41,291 nucleotides of DNA from Clostridiales bacterium UBA1774. GTDB lineage: Bacteria; Bacillota; Clostridia; Oscillospirales; Oscillospiraceae. This document shows positions 16,480 to 23,099 of the stretch, piece by piece. The DNA lies in assembly GCA_002314635.1 (NCBI GenBank), contig DCGQ01000004.1:1-41291 (forward strand), written 5' to 3'. The notes beneath the pieces are model-generated. The model was given only the letters and a program-made list of their open reading frames with translations, had not been told where the DNA came from and searched no databases. Made by a program: the position numbers and the translations under genes. The number at the start of each line of letters is the position of its first letter. Position 1 is the stretch's first letter.

Positions 16480-18307
16480 CGCAGTCTCCTCCCTCCATCA
16501 GTTCCTTTGCGCCGCAGCCAAGGCACTGCTTCCGGCAGTCCGGACTGCACTGACTCTGCTGGCTCAGGTGCTTTTCCCGCAGAAGATGGCGTTTTGTAAC
16601 GCCGTCGTCGATCACATCCCAGGGCAGGCATTCCTCCTCGCCCCGCTGACGGCGCACATAGAAGTCCGGGTCAAGGCCGCAATCCCGGAAAGCATCCAGC
16701 CAGGCCTGATAATCAAAGTATTCCTCCCACGCCTGCAGGCCGCCCTTCTTTTCATACAGCCGCTGCAGAACCCGGCCCAGCCGCCGGTCGCCCACTGCCA
16801 GCGCGGCCTCCACATAGCTCACATTGGGTTCATGCCAGCTGTAGCTGATGGACTTGTTGGTCAGCGTGGCCTTCAGCAGCTCCTGCTTCCGCAGCAGTTC
16901 TTCCCGGCTGTCCTGCGGGAACCACTGGAAGGGCGTCATAGGCTTGGGGATAAAGCAGGAGGTGGAAACCGTGATCCGCACGCCTCTGGCTTTGTTGGTG
17001 CTGCTTTCCTTCCAGACCCGGTAGACCTTGTTGGCAAGGTCGGCAATGGCCATAATATCCTCATCCGTCTCCGTGGGCAGACCGATCATGAAATACAGCT
17101 TCACCGCGCTCCAACCGCCGGAAAAGGCGGTGCGGCAGGCATTCATCAGGTCTTCCTCGGTCACATTCTTATTGATCACATCCCGCAGCCGCTGAGAACC
17201 GGCTTCCGGCGCAAAGGTCAGTCCGCTGCGGCGGACCCGCTGCACCCGCTGCATCAGCTCCAGTGAGAAATTATCCGCCCGGAGCGAGGGCAGGGACAGG
17301 CTGACGGAGCGAGGCTCACACCAGTCCAGCAGTCCGTCGCACAGCGTACCCAGTTCCTTATAATCGCTGGTACTCAGGCTGGTCAGGCTGATTTCCTCGT
17401 AACCCGCGTGTTTCAGGCTTTCAATGCCCTGCTGAATCAGGGTATCCGCCTTCTTGGAGCGGACGGGGCGGTAGATATACCCGGCCTGACAGAAGCGGCA
17501 GCCCCGGATGCAGCCGCGGAACAGCTCCAGCATGGTTCGGTCATGAACGATCTCGGTGGAGGGGATAACGGTATGCACCGGGAAATCCGCCTTGTCCAGA
17601 TCCCGGATGATACGCTTGCGTACCCGCTCCGGCACACCGTCCTTCGGCGTGATGGCAGACACCCGGCCGTCCTCCAGATAGGTGACATCATACAAGCTGG
17701 GCACATACACACCGGGGATATCCGCCGCGGCCCGAAGGAAGCGGGCCTTGTTCCAGCCTTCCCGCTTTGCTTTGCGGTACAGCTCCGTCAGCTCCGCGTC
17801 CAGCTCCTCACCCTCGCCGATCACGGCAAGGTCGATAAAATCCGTCACCGGTTCCGCATTGAACATACACGCGCCGCCTGCGAACACAATGGGCTGCAGT
17901 CCCTTCCGGTCCTCGCTGCGAAGCGGGATGCCTGCAAGTGACAGCATATCCAGAATGCCGGTAAAGGACATTTCATAGCCCACGGAGAACCCGATCAGGT
18001 CAAATTCCCGCAGCGGATCACCGCTTTCCAGCGCGTACAGCGGAATCTGATTCTCCCGCATGGCTTCGGCCATATCCGCCCAGGGTTCGAACACCCGCTC
18101 GCACCAGACGCCGGGCATTTTGTTCAGTACGCCGTACAGAATCCGCATTCCCAGATTGGACATACCGATCTCATAGGTATCCGGGAAGCAGAGGGCAAAA
18201 CGCACCTCCACCTCCGCTTTATTTTTCTGAATCTCGCCGAATTCACCGCCGGTATACCGGGCAGGCTTCTGTACCTTCGGCAGAATTGCTTCCACAACAG
18301 GGTTCAT
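16472..18307 (-). CDS. TIGR03960 family B12-binding-domain radical SAM protein
   Basis: This 611-residue protein has an N-terminal cobalamin-binding-like domain (FPDTYEIGMSNLGMRILYGV, then GFSVGYEMSFTGIL and FAGGACMFNAEP), the radical SAM core with C266-x3-C270-x2-C273 (FRGCIRGCRFCQAG), and a Cys-rich tail (CSPDCRKQCLGCG). I chose ATG 18307 (GGGGGAAGAA before it) over in-frame ATGs up to 13 codons upstream. It is paired with TIGR03936 downstream. The reaction is unknown; the Cys-rich tail probably binds another cluster or zinc. Confidence 0.92.
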   Translation of the reverse strand: MNPVVEAILPKVQKPARYTGGEFGEIQKNKAEVEVRFALCFPDTYEIGMSNLGMRILYGVLNKMPGVWCERVFEPWADMAEAMRENQIPLYALESGDPLREFDLIGFSVGYEMSFTGILDMLSLAGIPLRSEDRKGLQPIVFAGGACMFNAEPVTDFIDLAVIGEGEELDAELTELYRKAKREGWNKARFLRAAADIPGVYVPSLYDVTYLEDGRVSAITPKDGVPERVRKRIIRDLDKADFPVHTVIPSTEIVHDRTMLELFRGCIRGCRFCQAGYIYRPVRSKKADTLIQQGIESLKHAGYEEISLTSLSTSDYKELGTLCDGLLDWCEPRSVSLSLPSLRADNFSLELMQRVQRVRRSGLTFAPEAGSQRLRDVINKNVTEEDLMNACRTAFSGGWSAVKLYFMIGLPTETDEDIMAIADLANKVYRVWKESSTNKARGVRITVSTSCFIPKPMTPFQWFPQDSREELLRKQELLKATLTNKSISYSWHEPNVSYVEAALAVGDRRLGRVLQRLYEKKGGLQAWEEYFDYQAWLDAFRDCGLDPDFYVRRQRGEEECLPWDVIDDGVTKRHLLREKHLSQQSQCSPDCRKQCLGCGAKELMEGGDCDA

Positions 18308-18337
18308 GTTCTTCCCCCACATTTCAAAATATCCATC

Positions 18338-18366
18338 ATCATACACGAAACCGGGGAAAAAATCAA
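18338..18366 (-). promoter_or_regulatory. Promoter for the radical SAM pair
   Basis: Minus strand: TTGATT (-35, 18361-18366), 17-base spacer, TATGAT (-10, 18338-18343). The -35 overlaps the stop codon of the M50 gene. The expected leader is about 25 bases. Confidence 0.65.
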
Positions 18367-18929
18367 TCCGGCTGAGGCACGGTAATGCTGCGAATCGTGA
18401 CCCACAGCCCGTACCAGCCCAGACTGCCTGCGCCCAGATACCCGGCAGCCATTACCGCCAGTCCCAGTCCGAAATCCACCCATTTTCGCAGCTTGGGTCT
18501 GCCGGAACCTGCCAGCGCGTACAGCACCCGTCCGCCGTCCATGATGCTGACCGGCAGCAGGTTGATGAGGCTCAGCATCAGGCTTGCACGCCGGGTCAGC
18601 TCCAGCATCGGCTCTCCCGCCGGCAGCAGACACAGCAGCAGTCCCGCAGCCGGACCGGAAAGCGCCCGCAGCACCTCCGCCCATCGATTCTCTGCCGGGA
18701 CGCAGCAGATGCAGGCGCCGGAGGCGTCCAGCCGAATGGAAGCAGGGATGCAGTCCTGCAGCAGCAGCGCCGTCAGGTGTCCCAGCTCGTGTACGGTGAC
18801 AGCAATCCCCGCTGCCAGCAGGGTAGCATAGCCGCAGAAAAAGCCGGTAAAGGACAGCAGCAGCAGGAAACCCCCGGTGATTTCCAGCCGGAACGGAGTA
18901 CCCGGAATCCGGGACTTTTCGTTTGACAT
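18363..18929 (-). CDS. M50 (site-2-type) membrane metalloprotease, SpoIVFB-like
   Basis: This short 188-residue membrane protein has zinc motif HELGH at 47-51 inside a helix, SGPAAG at 91-96, and the third zinc ligand Asp131 in LLPVSIMDGGRVL. These are the three M50 signatures, and four to five hydrophobic segments are visible. SpoIVFB of Bacillus has a similar layout and lies upstream of ribosomal protein genes, and here the gene precedes the TIGR03960 pair, as SpoIVFB-like genes often do in clostridia. No CBS or PDZ domain is present. ATG 18929 has a modest AGGGA site; its codon lies inside the -35 of the divergent promoter. A sporulation role is a guess. Confidence 0.82.
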   Translation of the reverse strand: MSNEKSRIPGTPFRLEITGGFLLLLSFTGFFCGYATLLAAGIAVTVHELGHLTALLLQDCIPASIRLDASGACICCVPAENRWAEVLRALSGPAAGLLLCLLPAGEPMLELTRRASLMLSLINLLPVSIMDGGRVLYALAGSGRPKLRKWVDFGLGLAVMAAGYLGAGSLGWYGLWVTIRSITVPQPD

Positions 18930-18950
18930 AGCGTTAATCCCTGTTATAAT
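18923..18950 (+). promoter_or_regulatory. Perfect-consensus sigma-A promoter for the acyltransferase operon
   Basis: TTGACA (18923-18928), 16-base spacer, TATAAT (18945-18950), with a TG one base before the -10. Both hexamers are exact. The -35 overlaps the start codon of the divergent M50 gene. It would drive the operon at 19011-22980. Confidence 0.85.
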
Positions 18951-19010
18951 ATCAGGATAAGAATTTCTGCAGCCGGGAGGATCTGTGCCCGGCCGAAGGG
19001 AACTGCTGCC

Positions 19011-20381
19011 ATGGTTTTTTCCAGCCTCCTTTTTCTGTTCTTTTATCTGCCGGCTACGCTGGCGATCTACTATATCGTTCCCCGGAAGTGGCGGGGTGTC
19101 TGGCTGTTCCTGATCAATCTGGTATTCTACGGTTGGGGGGAACCGGTATACCTGTTTCTGATGCTGTTTTCCATTGCAGTGAACTACGGGGCGGGCCTTT
19201 TGGTGTCCAAACACCGGGACAAAGGGAAAACGATTCTTGCCGTCAACGCCGTCATCAATCTGGGACTGCTGTTTTTCTTCAAATACTTCGATTTTCTGGT
19301 GGAAAGCTTCGGCATCATGGAACCGCTGGGTCTGTCACTGCCCATTGGCATCTCCTTCTACACCTTTCAGAATATGTCCTACCCCATTGATGTATACCGG
19401 GGTGATGCCATGCCTCAGCGCAGCTTCATCCGCTATGGCACCTATGTGGCTCTGTTTCCCCAACTGATCGCCGGGCCCATCGTCCGGTATAAGGACATTG
19501 CGGAGCAGCTGGAAAGCCGCCGGGAAAGCGGCGAGCAGTTTGCCGCCGGGGTAAAACGATTTGCCGTGGGTCTGGCGAAAAAGGTGCTGCTGGCCAACGC
19601 CGTCGGTGCGCTCTGGGATGTATATAAAGGTATGCTGCCCCAGTCGCTGTCCGTACTGGATGCGTGGCTGGGTGCCATTGCCTTCACCTTCCAGATTTAC
19701 TTTGACTTTTCCGGCTACAGCGATATGGCCATCGGTCTGGGGCGGATGCTGGGCTTCTCCTTTGTGGAGAACTTCAATTATCCCTATATCTCCCGGAGCA
19801 TCACGGAGTTCTGGCGGCGCTGGCACATCTCACTGTCCACATGGTTCCGGGACTATGTGTATATTCCGCTGGGCGGCAACCGGAAGGGGCCTTCCCGGCA
19901 GATCCTGAACCTGCTGGCAGTATGGACGCTGACCGGCATCTGGCACGGTGCCAGCTGGAATTTCCTGCTGTGGGGTTTTTACTACGCAGTGCTGCTGGTG
20001 ATGGAAAAGCGTTTCCTGCTGAAGAATCTGGAGAAAGCGCCCCGTCTGCTGAGCCGCCTGTATGCGCTGGTATTCATCATCATCGGCTGGGTACTGTTCA
20101 GCGTGGAGGATCTGGGCCAGTGTGCCGGGTATCTGGCCGCCATGTTCGGCGGCGGCACCGGTTTCATTTCCGACACCTTCCGCTACTATCTCCGGAGCTA
20201 CGCACCCAGCCTGGTGCTGATGCTGCTGGCCGTTACCCCGCTGCCGAAAAAGCTGTATACCCGACTGCCGGAGGGGGCGGAGCGGATTCTATCCCCTGTT
20301 CTGGTGCTGGCAACGCTGCTGCTCACCACCGCTTATCTGGTAGACAGCACCTATAACCCGTTCCTTTATTTCCGTTTCTGA
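19011..20381 (+). CDS. MBOAT family O-acyltransferase (AlgI-like)
   Basis: This 456-residue multi-pass membrane protein starts with FSSLLFLFFYLPATLAIYY and has the AlgI/DltB-type core: PIGISFYTFQNMSY, LFPQLIAGPIVRY, FDFSGYSDMAIGLGRMLGF, FWRRWHISLSTWFRDYVYIPLGG (His272) and the catalytic-His motif LTGIWHGASWNF (His312). The family moves acyl groups, usually acetyl, across the membrane onto surface polysaccharides. Its partner is the DHHW protein 9 bases downstream, as in AlgI/AlgJ-type systems. GAAGGGA precedes ATG 19011. Substrate polymer unknown. Confidence 0.93.
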   Translation: MVFSSLLFLFFYLPATLAIYYIVPRKWRGVWLFLINLVFYGWGEPVYLFLMLFSIAVNYGAGLLVSKHRDKGKTILAVNAVINLGLLFFFKYFDFLVESFGIMEPLGLSLPIGISFYTFQNMSYPIDVYRGDAMPQRSFIRYGTYVALFPQLIAGPIVRYKDIAEQLESRRESGEQFAAGVKRFAVGLAKKVLLANAVGALWDVYKGMLPQSLSVLDAWLGAIAFTFQIYFDFSGYSDMAIGLGRMLGFSFVENFNYPYISRSITEFWRRWHISLSTWFRDYVYIPLGGNRKGPSRQILNLLAVWTLTGIWHGASWNFLLWGFYYAVLLVMEKRFLLKNLEKAPRLLSRLYALVFIIIGWVLFSVEDLGQCAGYLAAMFGGGTGFISDTFRYYLRSYAPSLVLMLLAVTPLPKKLYTRLPEGAERILSPVLVLATLLLTTAYLVDSTYNPFLYFRF

Positions 20382-20390
20382 GGTATCCGC

Positions 20391-21512
20391 ATGAAAAACA
20401 CCAATCGAAGTTCCCTGCCGCTGATCCTCTGTTTCTGTCTGTTTCTGTTGTTGGGACTTGCGCTGCATCTGTTTCTGCCGGACAGAAGCTTTTCGGAAAA
20501 TGAGAACCGGTATCTGACAAAAATGCCTCGATTCACGGTCAAGGGTCTGGTAAACGGCAGCTTCACCGAGGATTTTGAGGATTATATCACGGATCAGTTC
20601 CCCTTCCGGGATCGCTGGCTGGATCTGAAATCCCGTACTGAGCGGCTGCTGGGAAAAACGGAAAACAACGATGTCTTTCTCTGCAGCGGCGATACGCTGA
20701 TCTCCCGGGTGGCAGATCCGGATCCCTTGCAGGTGGACACGGCGTTGGAAGCGCTGCAGACCCTGCGGGACAATGCAGGCGTTCCCGTCTATCTGGCGCT
20801 GATTCCCACGGCCGCAGATATCTGGTCCGATCGTCTGCCGGATTACGCCAATACGGCGGATCAGGCGGCCATCATCGAAGATATTTACAGCCGCTGCGGC
20901 GTGAACACCGTGGATATCCGTTCCTCGCTGCTGGCCCATCGGGATCAGGATATCTTCTACCGCACCGACCACCACTGGACCACGCTGGGCGCTTATTACG
21001 GCTATCAGGCCACGGCGAAGGCCATGGGCCTGAACCCGGTCACGGCGGACTTTTTCACACCCGAAACGGTCAGCACCGATTTCTACGGAACGGTCTATTC
21101 TTCCTCCGGCGTTCGCTGGGTAAAACCGGACTCCATTCAGATTTTCGTCCCGGAAGCGGACGTCTCCCTGATCCGCTATGACAGTGCCCAAGGCAGCAGT
21201 GCCCCGGTCTATGACCGGAGCAAGCTGGAAACCAAGGACAAGTACAGCATGTTCCTGGGCGGCAACACCTCCCGGCTGGTGCTGAACACCGGCACGTCCG
21301 GCGGAAAGCTGCTGGTGATCCGGGATTCCTACAGTGACTGCGAGATTCCATTTTTCTTCTGGCATTTCAGTGAGATTCACATGCTGGATCTTCGTTATTT
21401 CCGGCAGAGCGTCTCCGACTATCTGGCGGAAAACCAGTTTGACGCTGTTCTTGTGAATTACGGTCTCACCGACTTTATCACCGATACATCCGTGTCCCTG
21501 CTGGGAAACTGA
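20391..21512 (+). CDS. DHHW family protein (AlgJ/AlgX-like SGNH acyltransferase partner)
   Basis: This 373-residue protein has one N-terminal signal-anchor helix (about residues 9-29) and an extracytoplasmic domain. The family motif is D193-H194-H195-W196 (FYRTDHHWTTLGAYYGY), and the SGNH-like Ser is probably in LLVIRDSYSDC near residue 310. In alginate and similar systems the MBOAT hands the acyl group to such a protein, which transfers it to the polymer outside the cell. It sits between the MBOAT gene and the pseudo-ATPase gene, 25 bases from the latter, so all three should be co-transcribed. Confidence 0.9.
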   Translation: MKNTNRSSLPLILCFCLFLLLGLALHLFLPDRSFSENENRYLTKMPRFTVKGLVNGSFTEDFEDYITDQFPFRDRWLDLKSRTERLLGKTENNDVFLCSGDTLISRVADPDPLQVDTALEALQTLRDNAGVPVYLALIPTAADIWSDRLPDYANTADQAAIIEDIYSRCGVNTVDIRSSLLAHRDQDIFYRTDHHWTTLGAYYGYQATAKAMGLNPVTADFFTPETVSTDFYGTVYSSSGVRWVKPDSIQIFVPEADVSLIRYDSAQGSSAPVYDRSKLETKDKYSMFLGGNTSRLVLNTGTSGGKLLVIRDSYSDCEIPFFFWHFSEIHMLDLRYFRQSVSDYLAENQFDAVLVNYGLTDFITDTSVSLLGN

Positions 21513-21537
21513 CCGGCAGAGGGGAAAGGAGAATTTC

Positions 21538-22980
21538 ATGAAGAAGTTCCTGTCTGAACAATACCGCGTTCTGCTGTTTCCTGCAGTTGCTGCGCTCCTT
21601 CTGCTGCTAAGCTGGATTCTGGGCAAACACCAGGTACTGCACGCCGTATTCGCCGTGCTGAGTTTTCTCTGCTCCGCTGCCGGACTGTGGAAGCCGCTGC
21701 GGGACACGATGAAATCCCGGAATCTCACCACCGGGCCTGCCCTGCCGCTGATCGCAGGCATTCTTGCCGTCTGCACTGGGGCCTTCTCTGCCGGAGCGCT
21801 TCTGATGCTGCTGTGGCTCCTGCTGCCGTTCGCGGTAAACCGGCTGCACAGCCGCCGTCTTGCGGCGATGCAGAGCCGTCTGGAGCAGAACCCGGTCCGG
21901 TCTCCCTTGCCCCGTCTGCAGGAAGAGCCGCTTCCGGATAGCCGGGAGCAGTTCCTGCGCCGCTATTTCCCCTATCTGATGATTCTGCTGGCCGCCCTGA
22001 TCTCGGTGCTCACCGCGCTGATCACCGGCAGCGCAGGGAAGGGTCTGCGCCGTGCCGCCGCCATTCTGGCAATGGGCAGCGCCGCCTCCTTCTTCTCCGG
22101 CTACGCGCTGAGTGATTTTGCCGCAGCCATCCGTGCCGGAGAGCTGGGCGTGATCTTCGGGGACAACAGCCTTTCCCGCGCCTTGCAGCTGAAGCTGTGC
22201 TGTGCCGAAACAGAGCAGCCCGAAATGATCGAAGACGCCGCCGTATTCCCCGTTCAGGGCAAAAAGACGGACGCGGGAACCCTGCTCAGCATGGCTGCTG
22301 TCAATATGACGGTTTCCGATCTGGCTTCCGCCAGTCGTCTGCACGCCGTTTCGCAGACCCCCGCTCCCGGCGAGGTGAAGGCTCTGCCGGGTTTCGGTGC
22401 GGTATCCCGTACCGGGCAGCACGCCCTGCTTACCGGCAGCGCGGAGCTGATGAACAAGGCCGGAATCCCCATGCTCCCTTTCCGGGACGGAAACGGAATC
22501 GTCCACATCGGCGTTGACGGCAAATACTTAGGCTGCATTGACCTGCTGACTCAGCCGGAGGAGGACACCGAGGCGCTGCTGGCAGCCGCCGGTTTCTACT
22601 GCTTCCGGAATGCGGCGGAGGCGGAAGCCCAGCGCCAGCCCGGCGAAGCCGTACTGTATCTGACAACTCAGGATCCCGAGAAGCCCACCGCCGACGATCT
22701 TTTCGCCGTTTCCGGCGGGCAGTCCCGCAGTGCCGGCATCCATATCCTGCGCCGCGGCAAGGCTGGCGCTGCCGCCATGCTGGAAAATCTGGGAAATGCC
22801 CGGACCATGCGCCGGAACCTGCTGCTGACTGCACTGGCTGTCAAAGCCTTTGCGCTGCTGCTTGCCATCTTCGGTCTGTGCCCTGTCTGGCTCACCGCGG
22901 TCTTTGAATTTGGCGTGATGCTTTTCTCCGATTTCTACAGCCGGAAAGCGCTGGACTTCACCGGAAAATACGGAATCTGA
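21538..22980 (+). CDS. Degenerate heavy-metal P-type ATPase (predicted pseudoenzyme)
   Basis: I recognise this 480-residue membrane protein by aligning it by eye with the intact Zn/Cd ATPase at 31492-33411. Matching parts are the first helices (10-28, 33-50, 67-100), the middle helix pair (145-163, 173-190), the nucleotide-domain segment G285-F286-G287 to HIGVDGKYLGC (323-333), and the last two helices (429-466). The actuator domain with TGES is missing, replaced by a ~35-residue linker. CPC became SAA (181-183). DKTGT became PVQGK (238-242), so the phosphorylated Asp is Pro238. HP became HA (269-270), and TGD and GDGxND are lost. Yet Lys436 and Glu457 keep the 21-residue spacing of the transport Lys/Asp pair. 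It cannot be a normal ion pump; role unknown. The frame is long and intact with GGAAAGGAG before ATG, so it is a maintained gene, not decay. Confidence 0.8.
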   Translation: MKKFLSEQYRVLLFPAVAALLLLLSWILGKHQVLHAVFAVLSFLCSAAGLWKPLRDTMKSRNLTTGPALPLIAGILAVCTGAFSAGALLMLLWLLLPFAVNRLHSRRLAAMQSRLEQNPVRSPLPRLQEEPLPDSREQFLRRYFPYLMILLAALISVLTALITGSAGKGLRRAAAILAMGSAASFFSGYALSDFAAAIRAGELGVIFGDNSLSRALQLKLCCAETEQPEMIEDAAVFPVQGKKTDAGTLLSMAAVNMTVSDLASASRLHAVSQTPAPGEVKALPGFGAVSRTGQHALLTGSAELMNKAGIPMLPFRDGNGIVHIGVDGKYLGCIDLLTQPEEDTEALLAAAGFYCFRNAAEAEAQRQPGEAVLYLTTQDPEKPTADDLFAVSGGQSRSAGIHILRRGKAGAAAMLENLGNARTMRRNLLLTALAVKAFALLLAIFGLCPVWLTAVFEFGVMLFSDFYSRKALDFTGKYGI

Positions 22981-22987
22981 TTGCATT

Positions 22988-23020
22988 CCTCCCGAGCCAT
23001 GCGTTCGGGAGGCTTTTTTT
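22988..23020 (+). terminator. Terminator of the acyltransferase operon
   Basis: CCTCCCGA (22988-22995) pairs with TCGGGAGG (23005-23012) over a 9-base loop, followed by C and seven T (23014-23020). It lies 8 bases after the stop codon. Confidence 0.9.
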
Positions 23021-23037
23021 ATTCACAGATTATTTGG

Positions 23038-23066
23038 TTGACAAGCAGGTCATGACTTGCGATAAT
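23038..23066 (+). promoter_or_regulatory. Promoter for the enoate-reductase-like gene
   Basis: TTGACA (23038-23043), 17-base spacer, GATAAT (23061-23066). It lies right after the preceding terminator and about 33 bases before the start codon. Confidence 0.8.
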
Positions 23067-23099
23067 GACGGAAAAGCAATAGGACAGGAGGATTCTTTC

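Noticed and set aside
21538..22980. Reading the pseudo-ATPase gene as a decayed pseudogene
   Set aside because: The frame is intact over 480 codons, has a strong ribosome site, sits inside a well-built operon and keeps the Lys/acid pair with exact spacing.
19335..22986. Several minus-strand open frames opposite the acyltransferase operon
   Set aside because: The plus-strand genes have membrane helices, motifs, ribosome sites, a promoter and a terminator. The minus-strand frames overlap each other and lack these.
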